Source: Brasenia schreberi
Taxonomy: Eukaryota > Streptophyta > Magnoliopsida > Nymphaeales > Cabombaceae
Direction of reading: 5' to 3'
NCBI GenBank assembly: GCA_036023115.1
Contig: JAYKKT010000055.1
Coordinates: 10,608,501-10,672,500, forward strand
Length of the DNA: 64,000 bases
In this document: in pieces, positions 12,676 through 22,840 of the stretch
Layout of the letters: every line of letters starts with the position of its first letter
How positions within the stretch are numbered: the first letter of the stretch is position 1
Made by a program: the position numbers and the translations under genes
The notes under the pieces: generated by a model
Told to the model about the DNA's origin: nothing
The model's input: only the letters and a program-made list of their open reading frames with translations
The model's database searches: none

Positions 12676-13055
12676 TGTAAACACCTCGAAATCCCACGAA
12701 TTTCTCAAATCAACCTGGTTTTATAAAAGCAACCCCAAAGGGCTATTTTGAGTCTGGAAACCCGGGAGCCTTCCAGGCAACCCTGTACATATGTTTTAAA
12801 ACTTTATATATTTTAAGTATGTGTAATATAGTTTTGAAAGCTTTAAAATATGTTTTGAAACCCCACGAAGCGGCTTGGTCTGAGGAAAGCAGGACCAGAA
12901 GAGCTAAAGAGAGCTCGGAACCAGAGCACATGTCAAGCCCGGCACAGCAACTCTCGTGTCGAATCCAGCCCTAGGATCTCGAACGTCCAAGACCCTGTTA
13001 TCATCAAAAATCATAGGAAGTCATCTTCGGAAGGTGAAAACAGAAGCGAACGATC

Positions 13056-13343
13056 ATGTTGGCGAAGACCCAACGCAGACAGAGTACTGATGCTGTCAGA
13101 CCCCGCACAAACCGTTCCTTTCGAACACAGCCTGAAGGAGTCAGAATTCAGTTTGGATTGGATCTGGACTACATATATCCAGATCCCAATCCAAACCTAT
13201 GTGTGGATTTGGATTTGGATTTGGATCTAGAGATCCAATCCAATATCCACATCCATGGCCCACATCACCTTCTCATAAATGGAGGTGGGGCCCACTTGAA
13301 ATTCACGTGGGATTATGGGCATGAGAGAGAATGGGGAGGATAA
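13056..13343 (+). CDS. Conserved 95-aa ORF in LTR U3 (element B copy), function unknown
   Basis: A true ATG lies 380 bases into the LTR and the frame stays open for 95 codons. The product starts MLAKTQRRQSTDAV, has a central acidic/hydrophobic repeat made by the GGATTT array (VDLDLDLDLE) and ends in YGHEREWGG. The same frame with the same start and stop is kept at 46312-46599 and 56779-57072 (minus, element A LTRs) and, with a longer ending, in solo LTR G. It lies upstream of the TATA box, so it would be transcribed only from the downstream LTR copy. No signal peptide or known domain is seen. It could be a by-product of a 6-bp repeat that never shifts frame. Confidence 0.35.
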   Translation: MLAKTQRRQSTDAVRPRTNRSFRTQPEGVRIQFGLDLDYIYPDPNPNLCVDLDLDLDLEIQSNIHIHGPHHLLINGGGAHLKFTWDYGHEREWGG

Positions 13344-13910
13344 GATTTGAGGGTAATTGTAATTAAGCTTGACTTGTGTGTCAAGTTTGGGGTTAATCAT
13401 GTGGGTTTAGCCTAATTAGCATGGGTTTAAGCTTGTATTAGCCAAAACCTAACCTAGGGTTGCACCAACATGATGCAATTAAGGTCTATGGGTTATGCAA
13501 AAGGAGCTCCCTAACCCAATCCTAAGCCAAAACCCCTAATCCTAGCCTTTTACCCTAATCATGGCCTAAACCTAGCCTAATCACCTAACCCACTTCCCTA
13601 ATCCCAACCTAATCACCTAACCTACTTTCGTAATCCTTCCCTAAAACTAGCCTAATTTCCTTAAACATAACCTAATCCTAGCCTAATCACCTAACCCACC
13701 TCACTAAACCTCACCCCAAAACCAACCCACCTAGCTAAGCCCTAAACCCCTAAACCACCCCACCTAAACCTAGCACACCATACCTCTAAAACCCCTTAAA
13801 GTAAAATATCTGGCCCCTCCTCAAAACCAGCCCACCTTATCACCACACCACCACCCCCTAAACCACCTTACCACCCTCCAAATACCAGCCCCAACCGCCC
13901 TTCAAAAAGC

Positions 13911-13918
13911 TATATAAA
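13911..13918 (+). promoter_or_regulatory. TATA box of element B LTR
   Basis: TATATAAA followed immediately by seven Cs, then the C-rich leader. Position and context match the TATA boxes of the A and G LTRs. Confidence 0.65.
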
Positions 13919-14847
13919 CCCCCCCTAGTGGGCGGGTTTTTGGGAGCTTTTTCCATCTTGGGCCAACCGATCTTGGCCAACTACCTCCCAACCGAACCTT
14001 CCACCTTGCTCCACCTGCACCATCACTACCCCGGCCAGCTCCACCTCGCACCACCACTGCCTCCCGGCCTGCTCCACTCCACGCTGCAACCCTCATCACC
14101 CGGCCAAGCTCCATCCTCCTTCATCACCCGACTGCCCTTCTTCCATCCACCGACCTCCTTCACCATCCGGTTAGTACCTCAACCTAACTCTACCTCCTCT
14201 TCACTCCCCCTCCACTCTCAACCACCCACACCACCACAACCTCTTGCCAACACCACCTTCCCGCCACCCTTCCTCATTCGGCCAAGCCTAACCCCTTACA
14301 CCACCTGATTCCTTATCCTTTTCCCCTAGTGATACCCGGCCACCCTACCTTGCTCCCTAGGACCTGCCCCCTCCACTCTTAGTCACCCATTAATCCCACC
14401 TTCCACAACACCCTAGCTAGCTCCCTTCCCATCCATAACATCCCCACTACCCCAGCCGGCCACCACTAAAACTCCCCTTAGTCGGCCAGTCATAGCCGAC
14501 TGCACCCAACCTATTCGGCCAGCCACACCCTCTTCCTTAGGCATTCCCTTTAGGCTCCCCTTAGCACCACCTTCCATAACACTAGCCTATCCCTTAGTGA
14601 CCCTCCTTAGACAACTCGGCCCTTGACATCACGGCAGCCCCCTCCTAGCAGTCAGCAATCTCCAAGGCGCTACAACCCTCCTCTTTGTCACCCGGCCACA
14701 CATCCTTGTCGTGCCACTCCGAGGAGCTCCCTCTTGCAGCCTAAGGCGAAGCCAAGCCCACGCTCAAGCAAGTCACCTTCGGACCAGCTATAAGTAAGTG
14801 CCTAACTCGGTCCTTAGTTGTAGACTTGCTTAAATTAAATTAAATTT

Positions 14848-14900
14848 GATACGGGGTTGTAATAACGGAGCATAGTCTCCCCCCGCTTGTAATAACGTGG
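14848..14900 (+). promoter_or_regulatory. Conserved R-region hairpin between TTGTAATAA repeats
   Basis: GGGG-TTGTAATAAC-GGAG-CATAGT-CTCC-CCCC followed by a second TTGTAATAA. GGAG/CTCC and GGGG/CCCC pair into one stem. The two AATAA-containing repeats could serve polyadenylation (inference). The module recurs in most LTRs here, across families. Confidence 0.5.
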
Positions 14901-15054
14901 TTTGGCACACCCACACACACATGCACTTGAGCCTATCTCACTCTTAGCTGTGCACGATTTTGAACACACACGGGCCTAATCAGCCCTTTATATATAAGTT
15001 TATGTATATACATTAAGTTGCGTAGGGTTTTGCTTGAGTTGGGTGTGTTGTCTT

Positions 15055-15560
15055 TAGATTCTTGCATTCACACACATTGAGCTTCCGCTCTTATTTGCAA
15101 GACCCAAGTAAGGGCCGGGTTATACTATCCTTGGGTTTAATTTCATGTCGTGTGTATAGTACTTCAATTCTAGCACTCACATACATTGAGCTTTCGCTCT
15201 TACTCCCAAGACCTTAGTTAAGGCCGTATTGCAATTTATATTTAGGTTTAATTTCATGTTGTGTGTGTAGTACTTCAATTCTAGCACTCACACACATTGA
15301 GCTTTCGCTCTTATTCCCAAGACCTTAGTTAAGGCCATATTGCAATTTATATTTGGGATTCATTTGAAGTCATGTGTGTTGTCTTTACGTTTTCACACGC
15401 ACCCACATTGAGCCTTCACTCTTATTTGCAAGACCCAAGTAAGGGCTCATATATAGTATATACGTATTTCCCTTTTAGCTATGTCTTTTCAATTTGGGTT
15501 TTAAGGTTCAGCAGTGTGCGTAGTCTTTCCATATATACACGGCACACACTTGCACAATTG
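15055..15560 (+). repeat. About 110-bp minisatellite in element B LTR
   Basis: Several units, each with CATTGAGC-TTTC-GCTCTT or a loop variant, then CCAAGACC.TAGTTAAGGCC or ACCCAAGTAAGGGC. The unit stem GAGC/GCTC is retained while the loop varies. Confidence 0.8.
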
Positions 15561-16192
15561 AGCCTTTCCGCTCTTAAGATATAGCCATATTTCCCTTTTG
15601 CAATTTCCCTTCGGCATTTTACATTACAAGTCATTTCCCTTCGGCAATTTCCATTACAAGTCATTTCCCTTCGGCATTATCTTTTAAATTCGGGTTTTCC
15701 CTTTGGAGTAGCGTGAGTTTGCATTGCATATACGCCATACCACGAGTTAGGGCGCATATTGCATCAAAGCAAACCCCATACTCCAGCTCAAAGTCGCCAC
15801 ATTTTAGTGGAGTGTTCATAACACACACCTAGGTGGCCCTAAAAGGGATAAAAAGAAAGACTTAGGCACGTGCAAATCCACGTGATCTAAAATATGAAAA
15901 TCATACCAAAAGACCCGAATCAAACACTTCAAACTGCTTTCATAGGTTCTTACACTCCAAAACTCGATTTTTAAAAGCGTACAGACTGACCCTTACGCAT
16001 CGATGCAAGAAGGTCTGCGACGACAAGAGCTTGCTTGCTCATAGTCGCCACGTTAGAAGTCAGGTTTCAAATATATCTTCGCTAGCTTAAGTAAGCTAGC
16101 TGGCACGCCCTGTTTGTTTAAATAGGACTTAGGCACACGAAAAGGTTCGCTTCAGGCCTAAGAACCAGGAGCGGGAATTTTCTGCGTCTACA

Positions 16193-18088
16193 GTAAGTTT
16201 TCAAACACAAGATTCTAAATACAAAAGCTTTATAAAATCGTGACTTTGGTTCTTAACTTGAAAATATTTCAAGTCTTGAAAAATAGAAACTGGTTCTATT
16301 TTCAAAGGCTTGTTTCTGATTTTTTTGAAATAGCTCTAAGTTTTCAAAAATTCTGAAAATTTTAAAGAGGACAGAATTTCATGTATAGATTCAAAAAATA
16401 TTTTTATTTTTATTTTATATGCTATAAAATCATGTAATTAAATTCAGAAATAGACCTCACTCAGACATTTGGGACAGACCAATACCAAAAAAATCAGAAG
16501 TTTAAAACTATTATATTTTTATGCTTAGACCTCCGATTTCTATGAAATTAGTCTTGTTGAAAATCTATGGATTTCAACTTTCCAATAAAACCATTTTTAA
16601 TTAAATTGGCTCATTGTGCACAAAGATATTTAGGAATAACCCAACCTGTATCACATGAACTTCTGGTTTTCAGAATCTGTTTTAATTTTTATCAAACTTT
16701 TCTAATTTTATGAATGATGTTTAACAAGCCCAAAATTCTCAAAAATTTTATCAAACATGTGTATAGATCAGACGTGCAAAATTTTGCCATATTTAGAGCA
16801 AGGAATAATAAAAGATAATTCATTTTCCGAATGTGTGCAAAGTGGAGAAAACAGGTTTTAGATTTTCAGAATTGTGCTCTTGTTTTAATCCGAATCAAAA
16901 TTGAATCTACTGCTATAAAACAACAAACCAAAATCCTAATTATCACGTGAACATAGAGAGATTAAGAGGTTTATAATCTCACATTGTGTTATGGAGTAGA
17001 AAGAATCAACATTTAAAGTGTATAATGAATAACGTACAAACGAAAGAAAGATGGGGCAACATATGAACCTTGATCAATACATCTTCATGGAGACTTAAGC
17101 TCCTTTATTACAACCCCATAAGATTTAATGAAAAAGGAGATAATTGAAGAAAGAATGAACCTGTGGCAGAAGGGGGAGGACGGCTAGCAGCTGACAGCAC
17201 CTTCTTCTTCCTCTTTCTCTCCCTCTCTTTCTTTCTCTATTTCTCAACCTCTTGCTGAATGGTTTGCTGAACTCAGATTGATGCATTACAGCCTCCTTAA
17301 AGCCCCTTTTATAGGCCAAGGCATGCCTCTTTGCAGCAATTTTTCATAAGATAAGTTACCTTATTAAAGATGGTTGCATTTGGCAAGTGAATGCTGGCAA
17401 TTCTTGCCAAAAACTACTCCCATGGATAAGGTAAGTGAAGTGCTGACCATTCTTGCCAAAAACATGTCCTGTCTGGTATGGTAAGTACAACTACTCATTT
17501 GATGAAGCTTGATAAGGTAAGTTGCCTAATCCTTTGATGTTGAACTCTAAAATTGGTAAGTTTTCTCTTAGTGGCTTACCAAATTAAACATCACTACTTG
17601 CCAAATCGAGTATTACATCTTGCCAAATCGAGCATCACTTTCCTTTTGCTTGGATGATGCTGACTTTCCTTTCTAGATGCCAACCTTCCATTTTGGGCAC
17701 CGACTTTCCTTCTTGAACGACTTTCCTTTCTAGGTACCGACTTTCTTTTCTAGGCGCCGACTTTCCTTCTTTAACATCGACTTTCTTTTTTTGATGTCGA
17801 CTTTCCTTCTTGAACGTTGACTTTTCTTTCTAATACCTGAAACTAAAAATGACAGGTTACCTTGCTTAACAATGCCAAAATTGTTAGGTGCTCGATCGTT
17901 GCCTTTTGCGTTCTTGCTATCTCCTCTTTATTGGAAATTTGCCTCCTTTCGGTCTAAGTTTCATATATGGCAAATATGGTTTCAAACACTTTATAAAAAA
18001 ATAATTTTATATTTGAAAACATCAAATTTAATAAAATCAAATATTATTTTTAGAAAGCACTGGGTTTCATTCCCAATTTTTGTTTACA
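16193..18088 (-). mobile_element. LTR K: minus-strand LTR fragment of F type
   Basis: On the minus strand it starts TGTAAACAAAAATTGGG at 18088 and follows LTR F (35590-38086) through the repeated CGACTTTCCTT phrases (17650-17830), the TATA box near 17311 and the GGAG/CTCC hairpin (17089-17117). Its U5 end is absent where the element B LTR ends at 16192, so a deletion or recombination joined the two. Confidence 0.75.
17309..17316 (-). promoter_or_regulatory. TATA box of LTR K
   Basis: The minus strand reads GGCCTATAAAAGGGGC, the same context as in LTRs D and F. A GA-rich tract (minus strand of 17195-17245) follows downstream. Confidence 0.6.
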
Positions 18089-18310
18089 AAGGTAACCTAC
18101 TTTTGCTCCGTGAGTCAGTTTATAACCACCTTGACCATTTAACCTTTTTATATGTGTTTAGGCATCGAACCACTTTAACCACTTCAACGAGTGTAGTATA
18201 GATGTGAAAATTTTATTCCAAAGTCTATGTAGAGACTTGAAATAATCTTTTCAATCTACTTCGCTTTACGCGAGCGTGCTAGCTAGTTTCACTTAAACTA
18301 GCAAAGTTGT
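18089..18310 (-). mobile_element. Short junction segment plus U5 end of a minus-strand LTR
   Basis: Positions 18089-18198 continue as AAAGGTAACCTACTT, similar to the inner part of the 2705-2981 fragment, then become unrecognisable. Positions 18199-18310 match the U5 end of the D LTR (TATAGATGTGAAAATTTTATTCC, inner match only partly exact) including the CTAGTTT hairpin. At about 18310 the orientation of LTR homology flips. Confidence 0.5.
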
Positions 18311-19897
18311 AATCGGTTCCTTTTGAAGACGTGATTAGAATGAAATCTAGCACATACTGATCCTCATCGACTTTAACCTGGAAAACACCCTGGTCGACTG
18401 AAACAGGAAGACAGTCCCACATCCAACCAATTACCATTCTAATCATAGCTGATGTCAATCTTGAAGGAGCAGATGACAACTTCCCAATTGGAGCCACCAT
18501 CAATGTCATCTCAAAGGAGAGAGAGGAGGTGTTGCAACAAAGGAGAGAGAGGAGGTGTTGCAACAAAAGAGAGAGAGAGAGGGAGAAAGAAAGAAGAGAG
18601 AAAAGAGAGTGAGGGAAGAAGAAGAAGGGGACGACCTCCTTCTTGAATCCGTGTAGCATTGGAGGGCCGGTAAGTAAGCATTTCCCTTCCATTGATTCTT
18701 GATTCTTTTCCTCATATTTAATTTGAGAAAGGGGTTGTATTAATGGAGCTTAAGTCTCCCCCTCATGTTGTAATAGCAAGTAGAAATGCTGCCCATTTCA
18801 TTTCGTGTATGTTTATGCACTCTACTTGTTTGCTTTCGTGATTCTCTACCTTTCTATATTCTATACACTCCTATAACTCCTAAACCCCTCTATGCTTAAG
18901 CTAATATATACATTTACATTCATTTCCCTTTAGTAATGTGCTTTAATTTTATTGTGTATGTCTTTTAAATTTGGATGAATGCATGCATATAGATTCTAAA
19001 ACTCAAACTCTATTTTTCTGCATCCTATATATGTCGATTGTTTCATTTTTCATTGCTAAACTGCTACTCCGAATGATCTGAAACTTAACACCGAATCTAT
19101 ACACACAAGCCCACTAGAAATAAAATTTTCAAGAATTTTAGGGCAAACTCATGAATAAAACAGGAAAAGATCGGTCCAGTTCATATTCTGTTTCTACACA
19201 GTATATTTTTCTGCAATTAGAGTTGGTAAAAGTCCCATAAATCTGTTTGTAGTGAATCAAAATTGATAAAATTAGTCTCATTGTAAAACTGATATCCTTT
19301 TCAATAAGACTAAAATCATACAATTTGGAGTTTCTATGCACAGAGATACAAAGGTTTCTTTAGGCCTTTGTATTTTTGTCACAAAATATCCTAAAACACT
19401 TGAGTAGTGGTCTGTTACAGATTTAATTCTGCAATTCCACAGCACTAATGCATACAGTAAAAATAGGCTTAGAATGTCCACATTCCATTCGATGTCTGTG
19501 AAATTTTCATGAATTTTGGAGATCTCTAAGTCATCCAAAAAAATTCAGAAACAAGCTCTGAAAACAGAACCACTTTTTGTTTTTTAGAACTTGAAAATCT
19601 TCAATCTCTAGACTAAGTGCACGAGTTTGATTTGATTCAAAATCATCTTTCAAAGTTAATTTTGGAAATATACACCAGCACAAATAAATCCTCAAAGCAT
19701 CTAGGTTGACCCTTGAGCATCGGTTCAAGAAGGTCTAAGGTGAAAAGATCTTGCTTAGACACAATCACCCACAAAGTCAGATTTACAACTTTGCTAGTTT
19801 TGGAAACTAGTTGGCACGCTCGCACAAAAACGAAGTAGATTGAGAAGTTTATTTCAAGCCTCTACATAGGATTTGGAATAAATTTTTTACATCTACA
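18311..19897 (+). mobile_element. LTR H: 3' portion of an E-type LTR
   Basis: It begins inside the transcribed part (18459-18490 is the reverse complement of the matching piece of LTR F at about 37320-37350), then has a GA-rich tract with a 27-bp duplication (about 18518-18570), a GGTAAGTAAGC site (about 18668), the GGAG/CTCC hairpin (18735-18760), the GCATCGGTTCAAG hairpin (19708-19735) and CTAGTTT/AAACTAG hairpin (19794-19810), and ends ATCTACA at 19897. No TATA box is present, so the U3 part is missing. Confidence 0.75.
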
Positions 19898-21648
19898 TTC
19901 CTAAGACATGTCAGAAGAGGCTGACTAAAATGAAAGGTGGATTTAAGTCTCAAGTTCAAAGAACAAATGAAGACCACACCCAAGTCAAGACTCGTAACAA
20001 GCCAAACCGCTAAGATAAAAAAAGGGGCGGGCTAGGGTGAGTCGAGCTCACCTAGCCAAGTCCAATAAAGGAGTCGATCCATGTGTGTTGTACCAAGCCC
20101 ACATGAGCTAAGAGGGGACCACTCTCCCAGCCCACATGCACCCCATGTGCATGAATGAGTCAGCCATTTGGATCGAATTGGATTGGGATGGCCCTAAAGG
20201 CCCAAATCGTGGAAGGCCCTAGAGGCCCCCCTTGAAATTTATAAAAGGGGGCCTTGAGGCTGGATTCAAGGCATTAAAGAGAGTGGAGAGAGTGAGAAAA
20301 ATCTGCATCTAAGAGAGGGAGAGAAAGAGAGAGAGAGAGAATGAGAGAAAGAGAGAGGGAAAGGAGGAAGAAAGTGGAGGAGACACCCCTTTCAAGATCG
20401 TCTTTATCCATTGCCAAAGAGCAGCCACGATCAAGATCAATTCTTTTCTTCTTTGATTTTATCTCTTCCTTACTTTTATTTAATTAAGAAGGGGTTGTAA
20501 TTAAGGAGCAACTGACTCTATTCACTAATGTAATAGCTAGATGTTATGTTGTCCAATTTCTTTTGTTCATTAGATGCCTACTAGGTGTTTGATTTTCAGT
20601 TTCTCCTACTCTCCTATACATTATAAGCTCTTATATCTCCTAATCTCCTCTATGCTTAAGCTATAATTATACTTCCTTCATTTTTTTTAGTTATTTATAT
20701 TGGAATTGTTGTGGATTGTCTTTCAATTTCGGACAAAATGTATTCATGTAAGTTATAAATCCAAAAATCTATTTTCTGCATCTTGCATTCATTTGATGTT
20801 TGATTTTTAATTCATTGCCCTCTATCTTAATGCTCTGAAACTTTGTACACCTAATCTACATACATAAGCCCATTTCTAATAAAATTTTCAAGAATTTGAG
20901 GGTGTACAACCATGTAAATAAAATTAGAATAGATCGTTTAAAATCGAAAAGGAATCTGTAAAACTTATATTTCTTATAATAGAAGTTGGGTTATCATCAC
21001 ATAACTTTGTCTGTAATGAACCAAATTCATTGAAACTCATCTCATTGGAAATATGATATTCATACCTTTACAACAAGACTAAGTTCATAAAGATTGGAGG
21101 TTTCTACACCAAGATATAGACATTTTTCTAGACCTCTGTATTTTTGTCATAAATTTGTCTCGAATGTCTGAGCAAGGGTCAATTTCTGATTTAATTGTAC
21201 ACATTTATGAGGCTTAAAATCAGAATAAAAATAGTTCATGAATATGCATATTAGTCTCTATTTATTATAAAATTTTCACAATTTTTGGAGATTAAAAAAT
21301 CTGAAAACAAGTCTCTGAAAACATAACCATTTTATATTTTCAAGACTTCGAAATATTTTCTTCCAAAAGCCAAGTTCACGAATTTGGCTAAGTTAATAAG
21401 AATTGAAAGTAGATTTTGAAAAAAATACACCAGACCCAAAACAATCCTCAAAGCATTTCGGTTGACCCTTGAGCATCGGTTCAACAAGGCCTAAGTTGAA
21501 AAGATCTCACTTACCCACAATTGCTATTGAAGTCAGAAACAATCTTTGTTAGTTTAAGTAAAGTAACTGGCATGCTCACGCATGACGTAGTTTGTGAAAA
21601 TTATTTCAAGTCTCTACATAGACTTTGGAGTAAAATTTCATATCTAAG
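19898..21648 (+). mobile_element. LTR I: 5'-truncated LTR
   Basis: It contains a TATA box (20240), a GA-rich tract (about 20320-20365), GGGGTTGTAATTAAGGAGC (20494 on) and the U5 motif GCATCGGTTCAACAAGG (21470 on), ending near TATCTAAG at 21648. U3 similarity to E is visible from about 20090. The beginning of the LTR is not found. Confidence 0.7.
20240..20247 (+). promoter_or_regulatory. TATA box of LTR I
   Basis: TATAAAAG preceded by CCCCCCTTGAAATT and followed by GGGGCCTTGAGG, equivalent to the E LTR promoter (32976). Confidence 0.6.
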
Positions 21649-22840
21649 TAATTAAAGAGCATTTATCTCCAAATTATTATAATATTTGAGAGGAGATGTT
21701 GTAAATTTTCATCCAAGAGTAAAGGTAAAATCATCTACCATTTGTTTGATTTGTGGTTTCTTCTACCTTAATATACATTGTAAACTTATGCTCTCTCATC
21801 TCTTCTATGCTTAAGCTATATGATAATTTTCTTTGATTATTGCACTCCCTCACTTATGGAAGAAAGTCCTCAACCAAATTTTTTTTTTGATGATCATATA
21901 AATAATTAAAGATCAATCAAATGCATTCATTAGACTCTTAAAATAGAAAATTTTGTTTTCAGCATCCTACATCTGTCTGATCATTGATTTTTCTAACTCA
22001 AATCCCTAAACATAAAATTCTAAAAATTTGTTCACACTTCAATCACACATAGACCAATATTATGTAAAATGTGTAGGAATTTTAGATGTGGGTAAAGTAA
22101 TAAATAAAATTATAAATTTTGAACAAAAACCAAGACAAAACCTATTTGCACAACACATCCAATAATAGAGTCTAGGTAAAAGTCCCTTATTTATGTCTGT
22201 AGCGATCCAAAAACTCTAAAAAGGGTCTTGTTAGAAAGTTGATTTCCATAAATTTTCAACTTCACCAGTTTCATAAAATTTCAACATCTACGTGCAGAGA
22301 TACAAATATTTCTTTAAGCCTCTATATTTCTGTCATAGGATCTATCTCAAGTTCTAAGGCTAAGCACTTTATTGATTTATTGTGTTCATCCTTAGAAACA
22401 AAAACCAAAATAAAAAATCTCCCAATAAACTCCACACCTTGATCTATCTCATTTAAAATTTTCAGGTTTTTGGAGATCCAAAAAATAAAAAAAATTATGG
22501 ACATCTATTGCTAGAAACAGAACTGTTTCTATTTTTGAGATTTGAACCTCAAAGTTTATCAAGAGAAAGATGACACGATTTTGAAAAGGCTTTTCAATTG
22601 AAAACTTGTTTAAAAAACATATTGGATCGGAAGACAATTTTCCAAGCATCTAGGTTGATCCTTGAGCATCGGTTCAAAAAGGTCTACGTCAAAAAGAACT
22701 CACTTATCCACAATCGCCAAAGAAGTGAGAAAATTATCTTTGCTAGTTTGAGCAAATTAGCTGGCATGCTCACGCACTTGTTGTTTGTGAATTAAGTTTC
22801 GACTCTCCACATAGGCTTTGAAACAAAATTCAAATCTACA
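21649..22840 (+). mobile_element. LTR J: R/U5 part of a third LTR
   Basis: It starts within the R region (GGAGATGTTGTAAATTTTCATCC at 21691, decayed), carries the conserved GTTTCATAAAATTTCAAC-like phrase (about 22265), the GCATCGGTTCAAAAAGG motif (22667 on) and the CTAGTTT/AAATTAG hairpin (22743-22760), and ends AATCTACA at 22840. H, I and J are three successive 5'-truncated LTRs in one orientation. Confidence 0.65.

Larger units (their letters stand above)
12676..16192 (+). mobile_element. Element B 3' LTR, 3517 bp
   Basis: It runs from TGTAAACACC to GTCTACA. In order it holds the conserved 95-codon ORF (13056-13343), the GGATTT block (about 13150-13240), TTAGG-like repeats on the complementary strand (13500-13750), TATA box (13911), a C-rich leader (13930-14330), a GTAAGT site (about 14811), the GGAG/CTCC hairpin between TTGTAATAA copies (14848-14900), about 110-bp hairpin units (15055-15560) and the U5 hairpins (15985-16100). 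It is complete and collinear with the A and G LTRs. Confidence 0.9.

Noticed and set aside
13500..13750. CCCTAA-like units as an interstitial telomere
   Set aside because: Spacing is irregular and the array lies at a fixed LTR position in every copy, so it is part of the LTR.
18506..18715. Ser/Leu/Phe-rich frame on the minus strand
   Set aside because: Produced by the complement of the GA tract in LTR H.
19708..19735. GGTTCAAG in the U5 motif looks like a tRNA/SINE B box
   Set aside because: No A box at the right distance, no tRNA fold, and it always lies inside LTRs at a fixed place. Better explained as an LTR hairpin.
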